64,000 nt of DNA. It comes from Ichthyophis bannanicus. Taxonomy: Eukaryota; Chordata; Amphibia; Gymnophiona; Ichthyophiidae. The stretch covers positions 172,763,043 through 172,827,042 of the forward strand of contig CM066031.1 in assembly GCA_033557465.1 (NCBI GenBank), given 5' to 3'. The translations under genes were made by a program, and so were the position numbers. The notes under the pieces were generated by a model. It made no database searches. It had not been told where the DNA came from and saw nothing but the letters and a program-made list of their open reading frames with translations. This document shows, piece by piece, positions 20,259-30,625 of the stretch (within the stretch, counting starts at the first letter, position 1; every line of letters begins with the position of its first letter).

Positions 20259-21284
20259 ATGAGTGCTACCCCAAACAAAGTGAACAAGATCATCGTATAT
20301 GAGCACTATAATTTCAAAGGGTTGAGCATGGAGTTCATCTCCGATATTAGAGATCTAAGAGTGCACAGTTTTGATGACTGCATCTCGTCGCTGAAGGTCA
20401 TTGGGCAGCCATGGATTCTCTATGAACATCCAAATTTTGAAGGATGGCTGCGAGACTATGAAGAAGGCGAGTACCCAAATGTTGAAAGCAATGACAGCTA
20501 CTCGTCACTGAGACTGATCACCGAGGATCTGAAAAACCCTCAGATCACACTCTATGAGCACTCAAACTTCCAAGGTAAATATCAAACATTTACACAGGAG
20601 ACCAACCTATACTATGGTTATTTTAATGACATAGTATCTTCTCATAGTGTTGAGAGAGGTGCCTGGATCCTGTATGAGCATACAAATGGACTAGGATGGC
20701 GAGTACTGGCTAGGGCTGGTGAAAAGTTACCAGATTATGGCACTATAGGCTTTAATGATAAAGCATCACATATTCGACCTCTGAAGGCTGGACGTTCCAT
20801 TGTGACATCCAAAGTGCTTTGGAGTCAGATGAAGAGAGAAGATGAGACTTGCTCCATGATTGATGAGATTATTGGAGAGAACAGATCTGATTTTGAGCAG
20901 CAGCTGACCAGTACTCGCTCAAGAGAATATGAGTCATCTGTCACTTATCATTTTACATTCAGCAGCACCACCACCATCGAAGCTGGGGTAGAGTTTAAAG
21001 TGGAAATAATTGGCTCTGTAAGCTCCAAGATTTCAACTTCCTTTACCGTTGAAAAGGAGAAATCAGAGACCATCACCCAAAGAGATAAAGTGGAGCTCAC
21101 CATACCAATCAAGGTCCCACCCCACACCAAGATGACCGTTAGGATAATGAAGAAAGAGTACACCGTCACTGTGCCCGTGGAGCTCACCGTTGAGCAGAAT
21201 CAAAAGACGACAACTGAGTATGGAGAGCTGAGGTGTGAGCGGAGTAGCTCCATTTTTTATACAAGCACCTCCGAAAATATTTAG
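20259..21284 (+). CDS. Beta-gamma-crystallin / aerolysin-like pore-forming protein (EDSP / betagamma-CAT alpha type)
   Basis: The frame encodes 341 residues in one exon. Residues 11-87 and 96-175 form two beta-gamma-crystallin domains, each of two Greek keys; the Y/F-E-H-x-N-F-x-G signature recurs at about 14, 55, 99 and, weaker, at 139. Residues 180-341 look like an aerolysin-type pore domain: long alternating Ser/Thr and hydrophobic beta strands (about 228-265), KVPPHTKMTV near 285-294, and strands to the end. No signal peptide or membrane helix is seen. Known relatives are amphibian epidermal differentiation-specific proteins and the alpha chain of the Bombina betagamma-CAT complex, which pairs with a trefoil factor and acts on endolysosomal membranes in immunity and water/solute handling. 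The ATG at 20259 has A at -3 and starts the first Greek key. The frame is open upstream to 19923 but crosses a splice acceptor. The frame is intact, so the gene is probably functional. Confidence 0.9.
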   Translation: MSATPNKVNKIIVYEHYNFKGLSMEFISDIRDLRVHSFDDCISSLKVIGQPWILYEHPNFEGWLRDYEEGEYPNVESNDSYSSLRLITEDLKNPQITLYEHSNFQGKYQTFTQETNLYYGYFNDIVSSHSVERGAWILYEHTNGLGWRVLARAGEKLPDYGTIGFNDKASHIRPLKAGRSIVTSKVLWSQMKREDETCSMIDEIIGENRSDFEQQLTSTRSREYESSVTYHFTFSSTTTIEAGVEFKVEIIGSVSSKISTSFTVEKEKSETITQRDKVELTIPIKVPPHTKMTVRIMKKEYTVTVPVELTVEQNQKTTTEYGELRCERSSSIFYTSTSENI

Positions 21285-21679
21285 GATATGCCCAGTAGCA
21301 AAGGATAGACCTCACTCAGCTATATAGATAATGAGTTCAAACCAAGTTATTGGCAGAAAATACACCAGTGTGATAAGTGATTGCAGTGAGTTACAGGATG
21401 ATTATGGGGGGAAAATTTCAAAAAGGTGCTCCTAAATGTTAAATCTGGCGATACTTTTTATCCACAGATTTTACAGAAACTTTCAAAGGGAAATCTGAGT
21501 CAGGAAAAGGGCGTGCACAAATCTGTACCTATTAATTTTGCAGGTACATTTCCAACCCAAACTTATATACATAATTTTGAAAATCTAAAATTATGTGCTT
21601 AAGTCTACTCCCCACCCCAACTCTATCTCCAGGAATGCCTCCCTGATTTGTAGGTAAATATATGTAGGTAACTGAACTT
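21285..21679. other. Downstream region of the crystallin/aerolysin gene
   Basis: Presumed 3' UTR and intergenic DNA. No canonical AATAAA polyadenylation signal is obvious in this stretch, and no other feature is seen. An L2 LINE fragment begins at about 21680. Confidence 0.4.
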
Positions 21680-22545
21680 CTCATCCTTCCCCCCAAAACC
21701 TTCCCTCCTCTCCCTCCTTTCTCAGTCTCTGTGGATAACTCAGTACTCCTTCCTGTTTCCTCGGCCCGCAATCTAGGGGTTGTCTTCGACTCTCCTCTCT
21801 CTCTTTCTCCACACACATCCATCTGATAGCTAAGACCTGTCGCTTCTTTCTCTATAACATCGACAAAATCTGCCCCTTCCTTTCTCAACACATTACTAAA
21901 ACGTTCATCCACTCCTTAATCACCTCCTGTCTTGATTACTGTAACCTACTCCTTGCTGGTCTCCCCGAGTCATCTCTCTCCCCTTCAGTCTGTTCAATAC
22001 TCTGCTGCGCGGCTAATCTTCCGCCAGCCTCATCATGCCGATGTTACTCCTCTTCTCAAGTCACTTCATTTGCTCCCTATCCGTTTCTACATCCAGTTCA
22101 AACTTCTCCTGCTGACCTATAAATGCATTCACTATGCGGCTCCTCAGTACCTTTCTTCTCTTAGCTCCCCTTAAAGCCCCCCTTGGGAACTCCGCTCTTC
22201 CGGCAAACTGCTCCTATCTGTCCCCTTCTCTTCTACTGCTAACTCCAGACTTCGCTCCTTTCACCTTGCTGCACCGTACGCCTGGAACAAACTACCTGTG
22301 TCTGTACACCAGGCACCTTCCCTGACCCTCTTCAAATCCAGACTGAAAACTCACCTCTTCGCTGCTGCTTTTGGATCTTGACTCTCCTGATCTCCTTTTT
22401 CCCTCCCTTTTTTTTTCCCTTCCTACACCTGTGTTTGTCTTGACTAGATTGTAAGCTCTGATGAGCAGGGACTGTCTCTTACTTGTATGTGCAGCGCTGC
22501 ATCCGACTTGTAGCGCTATACAAATGCTCAGTATTACTAGTATGC
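21680..22545 (+). pseudogene. L2-type LINE 3' fragment
   Basis: Frames read ICPFLSQHITKTFIHS-like, SCLDYCNLLLAGLP-like and LSPLQSVQYSAARLIFRQPH, then LLKSLHLLPIRFYIQFKLLL (the LHWLP block), then a W.xLPxxL-type end region. These are the C-terminal part of an L2 ORF2, with frameshifts. The tail has TTGTAAGCTCTGATGAGCAG, CTTGTATGTGCAGCGCTGC and GTAGCGCTATACAAATGCTC, the L2 3' UTR signature. Confidence 0.88.
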
Positions 22546-22922
22546 AGCTAGAAGCATGTTTAATAAGAAGCATGCTGCTGGTTTGTGAATGACCCAGTAC
22601 TTGGCAAGTGCTAAAACATGGAGACATAGCCTCATGTCCGAATGTTGCTAATGCAGGTATCGCGCTGCTCCCTGCTTGTTACCTTTTCTGAAATCAACAC
22701 GGGTGCACTTAAACACCACCCATTGAGATAGCAGTAAATACACCATGCTAACTGCTACATCACCAAGGAGCACATGCCAACAATGTCTGTACCACCCACA
22801 ATATGGACAGGGCCGGCCCGTCCATTGAGCGAGAATGTTTTTTGCACAGGGCCCCGCGTTTCAGGGGGCCCCGCGCAAAAAACATTCTGACCCTAAAGTA
22901 AAATTTAAAAAAAAAAAAAAAA

Positions 22923-23319
22923 AAGCTGTCTTCTTCCGCTGCCGGGGCCGCCGCGGCAGAATCGAGTGTGCCGCGCGGCCCCCCCTGCCCAGCAAAGCCT
23001 GCCCTCCCCTGTATCCGCTCTCTCGTCACAGCTGCCTGCAGTCTCACGCGCCGGCTTTCAGAGCGCGAGGGAAGAGTTTCTCCCTCGCTGCTCTGTTAAG
23101 CCCGCGGGGGCTGATGGGAAGTTCCCATCAGCCCCCGCGGGCTTAACAGAGCCGCGAAAGGGAAACTAGTCCCTTCACGCTCTGAAAGCCAGCGCGTGAG
23201 ACTGCAGGTAGCTGTAGAGAGAGCGGATACAGGGGAGGGCAGGCTTTGCTGGGCAGGGGGGGCACCGTGGCACACTCAATTCTGCCGCGGAGGCCCCGGC
23301 AGCGGGAGAAGACAGCTTT
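22923..23319. repeat. Long palindrome with GC-rich arms of about 198 bp
   Basis: The centre is G at 23121 between GATGGGAA and TTCCCATC. Arms pair through GCCCGCGGGGGC, CTCTGTTAAG / CTTAACAGAG, the AGTCTCACGCGCCGGCTTTC versus GAAAGCCAGCGCGTGAGACT blocks, GGGGAGGGCAGGCTTTGCTG and finally AGCTGTCTTCT / AGAAGACAGCT, with few mismatches. As RNA or single-stranded DNA it would form a very stable hairpin. Confidence 0.93.
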
Positions 23320-23337
23320 TTTTAAAAAAAAAATTTC

Positions 23338-24350
23338 CCTGGGCTGGGCTGGGCTGGGCTGGGGGATTAGGAGTGCTGATGGGCTGGGGGGGGGGTTAGG
23401 AGTGCTGATGGGCTGGGGGGGTTAGGAGTGCTGATGGGCTATGGGGGGGCTGGGGGGGTTATGAGTGGTGATGGACTATGGGGGGGCTGGGGGGGGTTAG
23501 GAGTGGTGATGGGCTATGGGGGGCTGGGGGGGGTTAGGAATGGTGATGGGCTATGGGGGAGCTACGTTTATATGGGCTGATGGGATTAGGACTGGAAGTG
23601 GGTTGATGGGGGGGATAGGACTGGTAATGGGCTATGGGGGGCTTAAACTAAAAATTGGGTGAGGGGGGCTTAGGATGGGAAATGGGCTGGTGGGATTAGG
23701 ACTGGGAGTGGGCTGATGGGGAGGTTAGGACTGGTAATGGGGTATGGGGGGGCTTAAACTGAAAATTGGGTGATGGGGATTAGGATGAAATGGGCTGATG
23801 GGGGGTTAACACTGGAGGTGGGCTGATGGGGATAGGACTGGTAATGGGCTGTGGGTTGATGGGGGGTTAGGACTGGTAATGGGCTATGGGGGGGGTTAGG
23901 ACTGATAATGGGCTATGGGGGGGGGGCTAGGACAGGAAATGGGCTGATGGGGAGGGGTTAGGACTTGAGGTGGGCTGATGGGGTTAGGACTGGTAATGGG
24001 CTGTGGGCTGTTGGGGGGGTTTAGAACTGGTAATGGGCTATGGGGGGGTTAAGACTGGTAATGGGCTGGTGGCTGATGGGGGCTGTCTGGTAATGGGCTA
24101 TGGGGGGGTTAGGACTGATAATGGGCTATGGTGGGGCTAGGACAGGAAATGGGCTGATGGGGAGGGGTTAGGACTTGAGGTGGGCTGATGGGGTTAGGAC
24201 CGGCAATGAGCTATGGGGGGCTGACTAGAAATGGGTTGATGGGGTTAGGACTGGAAATGGGCTGATGGGGGGCTAGGACTGGAAATGGGCTGATGCAGGG
24301 ACTAGAAGGGAATGGATGCTGGGTGAGGCTGGAACTAGAAGGGAGCTGAT
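23338..24350. repeat. G-rich minisatellite (GGGCTGATGGGG / GGTTAGGACTGGTAAT)
   Basis: Variable units of roughly 25-40 bp combine GGGCTGATGGG, GGGGGTTAGGACTGG and TAATGGGCTATGGGGGG. The plus strand is nearly devoid of C over about 1 kb. A complementary C-rich version occurs at 50570-51930 in the inverted copy, and a small piece at 45313-45525. Strong G-quadruplex and triplex potential is visible by eye. Confidence 0.92.
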
Positions 24351-25371
24351 GTTGGGGGAGGATTAGAATGGGATGGGGCTGGGAGAGTAAAATGGAGAGG
24401 GGAAAAATATTTTGTGTGGGAGGGATAAAAAATCTACAATTGGCCGGGTATTGGGAGAGTAAGTGGGGATTGAGGATGGAGGGGTAAAATTTGAGTGGAT
24501 GAAATAGGAATGAGGAAAGAGCAAAAGGAGAAAGATTAGTATGTTAAAGCAGATGTAGAGAGAGAGAATGGAAAAAAAAACTAGAAGAGAGAAGAAAGGA
24601 CAAATGGACAGCAGATGATGGAGAGTTAGCAGAAAACATGAAGAAACCAGAAGAAAGTGGCTGGAGCAATTGCAACTGAAAAAAAAATGCACAAAAGGTA
24701 GAAAGATATCTCTTTATTTTGAATTTATTAACTGGAATATGAAAGCTCTTGGAAATGTGCATCATTAACGTCTGCGCTTTGTTTGGTACAAGAGGAAATT
24801 AATTTATAGTTTTATTTCTACAGTGTTGTTGTACATTCCAAGTTTGGCTTTTGGGGTTCCCAGTTTAATTATTGCCTTCCTGTTTCTAAATTGTGATTCC
24901 TTGTTTGGTGATGGTCTATGTTCTGCATGTGTAACTGAGCTGAGGTATTCTGTTTATGTAATTCCTTTTTGACATTGCCACTTGTTCTCTTTCCCCAGTA
25001 GGTCATGTATTGTTATTCTCTGAAATGTATTGGTTTAATATTTGCAGTGTTGCCTTTTGATAGGTATGGTATGGTGCTTTGTGAGTCCTGGTAGTGCTGT
25101 TAGGATACGGCGGGTTTGCTATTGGTTCTAAATGGGCAGTGTTTGTAGTAGTTCCTAATGTGCCTGGCGGTTGGCACTGGATTATAGTAATGTAGAAATC
25201 TTTTAGTCTGTCTTTATCCATACACTCATTAAGAGACATGTTTACTAAAAGTTAGTGTATGTTAGCATTATGCAAATATTTATGCAAATAATGCCACTTA
25301 TGCAAATGAGGCCCCGCACCGAGTCTCCGCACATGGCCCCGCACCCCCCTTGGGCCGCCCCTGAATATGGA

Positions 25372-26409
25372 CATTCTATCCCGGAAGCCCACAGACTCCG
25401 CTCCAACTCATGCTACTTTGGACTTTTAGCATAGCTACAGATTCAGCATGCACTACTTTTTACTGCAGCACACTTGGCACGAGTTGAACCACGCACTACC
25501 TGGTAGTTTGCTTTAGTAAATGTGCCCCGTAGTGAAACTATATGTATAGTTTCAATGCAGATAGGGTGAGCAATTTTCAAAGATCACATTTCCACACATA
25601 AAATATCTTCTATGCACTGAAGTATCTTAAAATGTACCCTCTTTGGAGACAAAATTTATAAAACCAAGTGTTGGTCACATGTAAAAAGGTCAGTTATATA
25701 TGTAGCAAGTAAATTATGCACAACGGTGATTTTCTAAGAGGTAGCTACATATGTATTTGACAACATGTAATGTTTTCTACATGGGGAAAGAAGGCATCTT
25801 CTGTGCATCCCTTTCAAACATACATATAATTTGTATTTTAACAGTGATGTGCTTATATCTTGGCACTGTTACCCACCAGCATCATTTATAATGACTCACA
25901 ATCACTCATAATACATAACTAACTTGTCCTTTGAGACCTGGGGTTTGTAGGAGCGTTTGATGGCGACGATTTGCTAACCCTTCTGACCAGTATATCCCAA
26001 TAGTTTGTATCTATTAGGCGTGTACATGGCTTGTACTGTGTATGTTTAATAGACACTGTGCTGCTGTAAAGGCCAAAAAGAGTTTGATCAGTCTGCGTTA
26101 CAAACAAAGGTTTTGTGATTTTTGTGTCTTTCCCACATTTATTGTACATGGAAATTGATTGTGGGGGAGTTGTTTGAAAAGGGACTGTGTGTTTTGCTGC
26201 TGTACCATCTCTAGAATTGCACCCCTTTGGAGACCAGCTGTAAGATTGCTCCCCCGCCCTTGTGATCAGCGTTGGAGGTAAAAGCCCTGCTTTTCTATGA
26301 GACACAGCCGCATGACTGCGGGCACGTAACCGACGGGGCATAACCAAAGGGGCATGTCCTGCTTCTTTGGAGCATGAAGGAGCACCAGAAGTAACTCTTA
26401 TTTGTTATG
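25372..26409. other. No gene seen; possible decayed DNA element and L1 5' UTR
   Basis: The phrase TTTAGTAAATGTGCCCCGTA near 25510-25530 resembles the Harbinger-like terminus and may be the end of a decayed element split by the hAT insertion. From about 26150 the sequence may be the 5' UTR of the L1-type remnant that follows. The minus-strand open frame at 26347-25919 has no recognisable domain. Confidence 0.35.
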
Positions 26410-27110
26410 GACAAGCGGAAGTTCAAGAACAAGGCACCGGGAGGTTGTGGAGGAGCGGTCCGGGTTAAGGGGACTATGGACCTTCATGTGTAAAGTGTTG
26501 TTTTGTCTCTTTCTTCAACCATGAATAATATTTAAGATGCTGACACTTCTTTGAGTTCCGGTTGCCCTACATTGCCACCCCAGCCTTCTTGTATGATAGG
26601 TATGACTGCTCTGGAGGCTAGCAGCAGTTCTCAGACGGCCACTCCTTCTCTGGCTGTAAGCAAGCACTCTCTACGAAACCCCGAGCTCTCGGATTCCCTG
26701 GTGGCTGTTTGGTATCCCAAAGCTGTTTCTTTTGCTGCATCATTCTCAGCTTGGTTGTGCGGTTGGGCCCCCTCCATTGAGGTTTCCTTGAGGGATGTAT
26801 GGGGAAAGTTATCGAGAGTGGACTCAATTCTGATTGGGACTATGGATCAACTTTGCAAGTTTTCCAAGGAGTCTGTGGACAAATTTAAACAGCAGGATTC
26901 TTTAATTTCCTCTTTAGAGTCTCATGTAATGAAGCTCTCAGCCCTCACTAGTCTCTAGGGGGGGGGGGGGGCAGTTGCTAAGGATAGTTTGGTACTTCAT
27001 AACAAACTACAGGCAACTGAGAATCAACTAAGAGCAAGGAATCTGTGATTTCTGAATTTCCCTGTGATGTGGCTGCTGTCTGGTTAAAATGGGGGCAGTA
27101 TGTGGGTGGA
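26410..27110 (+). pseudogene. L1-type LINE ORF1 remnant
   Basis: A frame starting at 26410 (MDKRKFKNKAPGG) is soon closed. The frame at 26551-26958 encodes a coiled-coil-like C-terminus (DQLCKFSKESVDKFKQQDSL, ISSLESHVMKLSALT). After a poly-G run that shifts frame, the sequence gives LQATENQLRARNL, a stop, then FLNFP, matching the E-x2-LR-x-NLR-x2-NFP hinge of L1 ORF1 proteins. ORF1 coats element RNA. The RNA-binding C-terminus and all of ORF2 are missing. Confidence 0.6.
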
Positions 27111-28149
27111 GTGACAGCCAGATAACAGACAGTTTATGTTAAATAGTAACATAGTATATGATGACAGATAATGACCAATATGGTCCATCTAGTCTGCCCA
27201 GCAAGGTGGTAAGAGTAGGTGCACCTGCCGCTCCGTACAGGTCACCCCTCTTCATGCATTTGTTTAGGGGTGTACCCACTGCATCGTGCAAGTCACCCCT
27301 ATCTATTAAGATATAAAAGATAAGTTTATTTTGATTTTATCCTGTTGCTATAAAGGGATCCACTGTGTCTGTCCCATGCCATTTTGAATTCTGTCAATAT
27401 ATTTGCCCCCACTACTTCCATTGGGAGGGCATGCCAAGAATCCACCACCCTTCCAGTGAAAAAGTAATTCCTGACTTTGCCTTTCAGTTTATCCCCTTGC
27501 AGCTTCCCCTTCTTATAAAAAGGTTTCTTTGCTCATTAATACCCTTTAAGTATTTAAAGGTCTGTAACACATCTCCCCTGTCCTTCCTCTCCTCTAGCGT
27601 ATACATATTTAGGTCTTCAAGTCTCTTCTCAGAGGTCTTCTGGCACATGCTCTAAATGATTTTAGGTTGACTTGCTCTGAACCGTTTCAAGTATTTTTAT
27701 ATCCTTTGTGAGATATGATCTCCAAAACTGAATATAATATTCCACGTGAGGCCTCACCAGTGACTTGTACAGTGGTATTAACACCTCCTCCTTTCTGCTG
27801 GTAACTCCTCTCTGTATGCAATCCAGCATCCTTCAGGCTTTGGCCACTGCCTTGTCACACTGTTTCGCCACCTTGAGATCCTTAGAAACAATCACACCAA
27901 ATCACACAATCTCCTGGTCCATGAACACCATCCTCTCGCCTCCCATCGCATACCATTCCCTTGGATTTCTACATTCCAAGTGCATGACATTGCACTTCTA
28001 CACATTAAATCTTAACTGCCAAGCATGGGACCACTCATCCAGCTTTTGTAGATCTTTCCTCATGTTATCCACTTACTCAGGGGGGTATACTCCTTTGCAA
28101 ATGTTCATGTCATCTGCAAAAATGCAGACATTTCCATTCAGTCCTTCAG

Positions 28150-28492
28150 CAATATCACTGACAAATACATTTATTTATTTAGCTGTATTTATATCACGCT
28201 TTTCACTGGGTCAAAGTGGTCAGTTGAGGGATACATTTAACATGAGGGGACATGAGACACATATGCTAATACTTACAGGGAACATGGGCAATGGAAGGTT
28301 AAGTGGCTTGCCCAAGACCACAAGGAGTGCCTATAGGACTAGAAATCCCAGTCCCTCTGGCCTGAGATTCCTATCCCCAGTGGGACTTGAACCCCCAGCC
28401 CTCTGGCCTGAGATTGCTGTCCCCAGGTGGGATTTGAACCCCCAGCCCTCTGGCCTGAAGTACCTTGTCCTAAACACTAGACCATCAAACAG
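28150..28492 (-). mobile_element. CORE-SINE (MIR-like), copy 3, inserted in CR1
   Basis: On the minus strand it has a tRNA-like head (GATGGTCTAGTGTTTAGGAC as A box; GGGGGTTCAAATCCC as B box), the GGGCAAGCCACTTAACCTTC CORE segment, and a TAAATAAATAAATG tail. The B-box segment is present in three tandem near-copies (about 28360-28460), unlike the other two SINEs. Confidence 0.82.
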
Positions 28493-29856
28493 TATCAGTC
28501 CCAGGACTGATTCCTGGAACATGCCACTTCTCACCTTCCTTTCATCAGAGTGAGTTCTATTTGCCATCACCTTCTGTTATCTGTCAGTCAACAAATTTCT
28601 GATCCAGTTCACCTCCTTGGGACCCATCCCCAGGCTATTCAGTTTATTGATAAGCCTCCTATGAGGAATAGTATCAAAGGCTTTGCTGAAATCTAGGTAA
28701 ATCACATCCATCACATGCTCTTAATCTAGTTCTCTGGTCACCCAGTCAAAGAACTCAATCATATTTGTTTGGCATGATCATCTTTTGGTAAAACTATATT
28801 GCCTTGGATCATGCAACCTATTGGTTTTGAGAAAGTCCACTATTCTCTCTCTCAGAAGCACCTCCATTACTTTTCCCACCAGCTTACTGGCCTGTAGTTT
28901 GTCACGTCTTCCCTATTACCACTTTTATGAAGAGGTAACACATCAGCCCTTCTCTAGTCCAATGGGACTTTTCCTGTCTCCAAGGATCTATTAAAAGCAT
29001 TCTTTAAAAGCCCTGCCAGAACCTCTCTGAGCTCTTTCACTATTCTTGGATGTATCCCATCCGGTCCCATGGCCTTGTCCACGTTCAGTTTTGCAAGCTG
29101 TTCAAACACATCATCTTCTGTGAATGGTGCAGTACCTACTTCATTCCCATTTGTATATTTGTCATTCACAGGTGGTCCTTCTCCAGGATTTTCTTTAGTA
29201 AAAACAGAAGTATTTGTTTAGCATTTTTGCTTTTTCAATGTCACTTTCCACAACTCTGTTCTCGGCACTTTTGAGTCTTGCAATTCCACCTCTGATCTTC
29301 CTCTTCTCCCGAATATACCTGAAAAAAGTTTTGTATCTACGCTTCAGATCTTTAGCCATCTTTTCTTCTGCCTTTGCTTTTGCTATCCTTATTTCTCTTT
29401 TTGTTTCTTTTAGCTTTATCCAGTATTCTTTTCTGTGTTCCTCTGATTGTGAACTTCTGAATTTTGTGAAAGCTGTGTTTTTTGCCTTCTTTTTTTTGCA
29501 GCCACTTTGGAGAATCATATAGATTTCCTCTTGTTTTTATTTATTTTCCTTATATATGTACCTGTTTGCCCCTTTTATTGCCTCTTTTAGTTTAGCCCAC
29601 TGCAATTCTACTTCCCTTACCTCCTCCCACCCTGCCAACTCTTCCTTCAGGCACTTGGCCATTTTACTGAAGTCAGTTTTTAAAGTCTAGGACTTTGAGA
29701 TGGCTGTGATTGGACTCTGCCTTGGCTTTTATCTCAAACCACACTGTGTGATGATCGCTGCTCCTCACGTGGGCACTCATCCGGACATTCTACATGCTAT
29801 CTCCATTGGTGACTACTAGATCCAGTATCGAACTTTCCCTGGTCGGTTCCATCACT

Positions 29857-30427
29857 ATGGGCCCGATTCAGTCCTGGATATCCCAGCCCTCTGTGTGCCC
29901 AATCGGAACCAGACACACAGAGTTAGCCGGGAATCAGATCCCGCGGGGCATGTCTAACCCTGTGGGTTCAGAATCGCGTCCTGGCCTGTAGGTGCAGGCC
30001 GGGGCCCCTAACTCAGTCAGGGCCAGACAGAAATCTCCATTCCCCGCATCTCGACCCCCATTCTGGCCTCCCAAGGCCAGGATCGGGCTGCGGGGGATCT
30101 CCTTTACCCCTCCCGCCTTTGCTGCACCCCAGGCCTGCCAAATCCACCTGACCAGGGGAACTTATTCCACTTCAGAGATAGAATAAGTTCCCTGTTCAGG
30201 TCACCGGCCCTGGACATACAGGGCTGACATTGGAATTTGCCCTGAACGTCCGGGGCTGCTGACCGCTCACTGCTTGCCCTAATGTTACCCTCACTTCACC
30301 CTTTCCCGCCTCCATCTAACCTCCCCATACAACGTGCAGGAAAGCTAGCCGAGGTCAGAAAAGGGACCGAATAGCGGGGATGGACGTCCCACTGGGACAT
30401 CCATCCCCGCTATTTGCGGCTCGGAAT
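29857..30427. mobile_element. Short DNA element of the GGGCCCGATTC family, inserted in CR1
   Basis: CR1 antisense sequence stops at about 29856 and resumes with CTGTATTTGTCTAAGCAATG at about 30430. The insert begins GGGCCCGATTCAGTCCTGG and ends CGGCTCGGAATGACCC, giving imperfect inverted ends. Internal inverted pairs (GGGACGTCCATCCCCGC-type near 30385-30415) add foldback potential. Related copies lie near 12034 and at 43787-44330. No coding capacity. Confidence 0.5.
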
Positions 30428-30625
30428 GACCCTGTATTTGTCTAAGCAATGCTTCTTGGAAGGCATCCACAATCTTTTTATTTCTTTCCAGATTTGCTGT
30501 CCTAACTGAATATTGTCACTAACCAGATTGCAAACAAGCAACCTAACAAAAATTTCTCCCCTTTTTTTCAATCCCAATTCAAAATAGAGAAATATGTGAA
30601 AACAGAGTCACCATCTGATGTATAT

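Larger units (their letters stand above)
22808..25363. mobile_element. hAT-type non-autonomous element, 2,556 bp, copy 1
   Basis: The left end reads CAGGGCCGGCCC and the right end GGGCCGCCCCTG. The 8-bp AATATGGA flanks it at 22800-22807 and 25364-25371, a perfect hAT-type target duplication. The interior has no transposase. It consists of a 400-bp palindrome (about 22923-23319), a 1-kb G-rich minisatellite (23338-24350) and an AT-rich right half ending in ATGAGGCCCCGCACC. The right portion matches, in opposite orientation, the sequence from 49535 onward. It would depend on a transposase supplied elsewhere. Confidence 0.92.
27128..30531 (-). pseudogene. CR1 LINE, minus strand, with nested insertions
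   Basis: The plus strand begins with ATAGTAACATAGTATATGAT (CR1 3' tail complement) and TCTAGTCTGCCCAGCAAGG. The minus strand then gives decayed RT and upstream regions, for example NKYTNGNEVGTAPFTEDDVF, FEQLAKLNVDKAMGPDGIHP and VKELREVLAGLLKNAFNRSL (29169-28954), and the linker SQSEEHRKEYWIKLKETKRE (about 29518-29195). It continues toward the endonuclease at 29680-29856 and 30428-30531. Insertions are a CORE-SINE (28150-28492) and a short DNA element (29857-30427); a Penelope-like element begins at 30532. Many stops make it non-functional. Confidence 0.85.

Noticed and set aside
25919..26347. 142-codon minus-strand frame
   Set aside because: No domain, composition unlike neighbouring coding DNA, and it overlaps the probable L1 5' UTR on the other strand.
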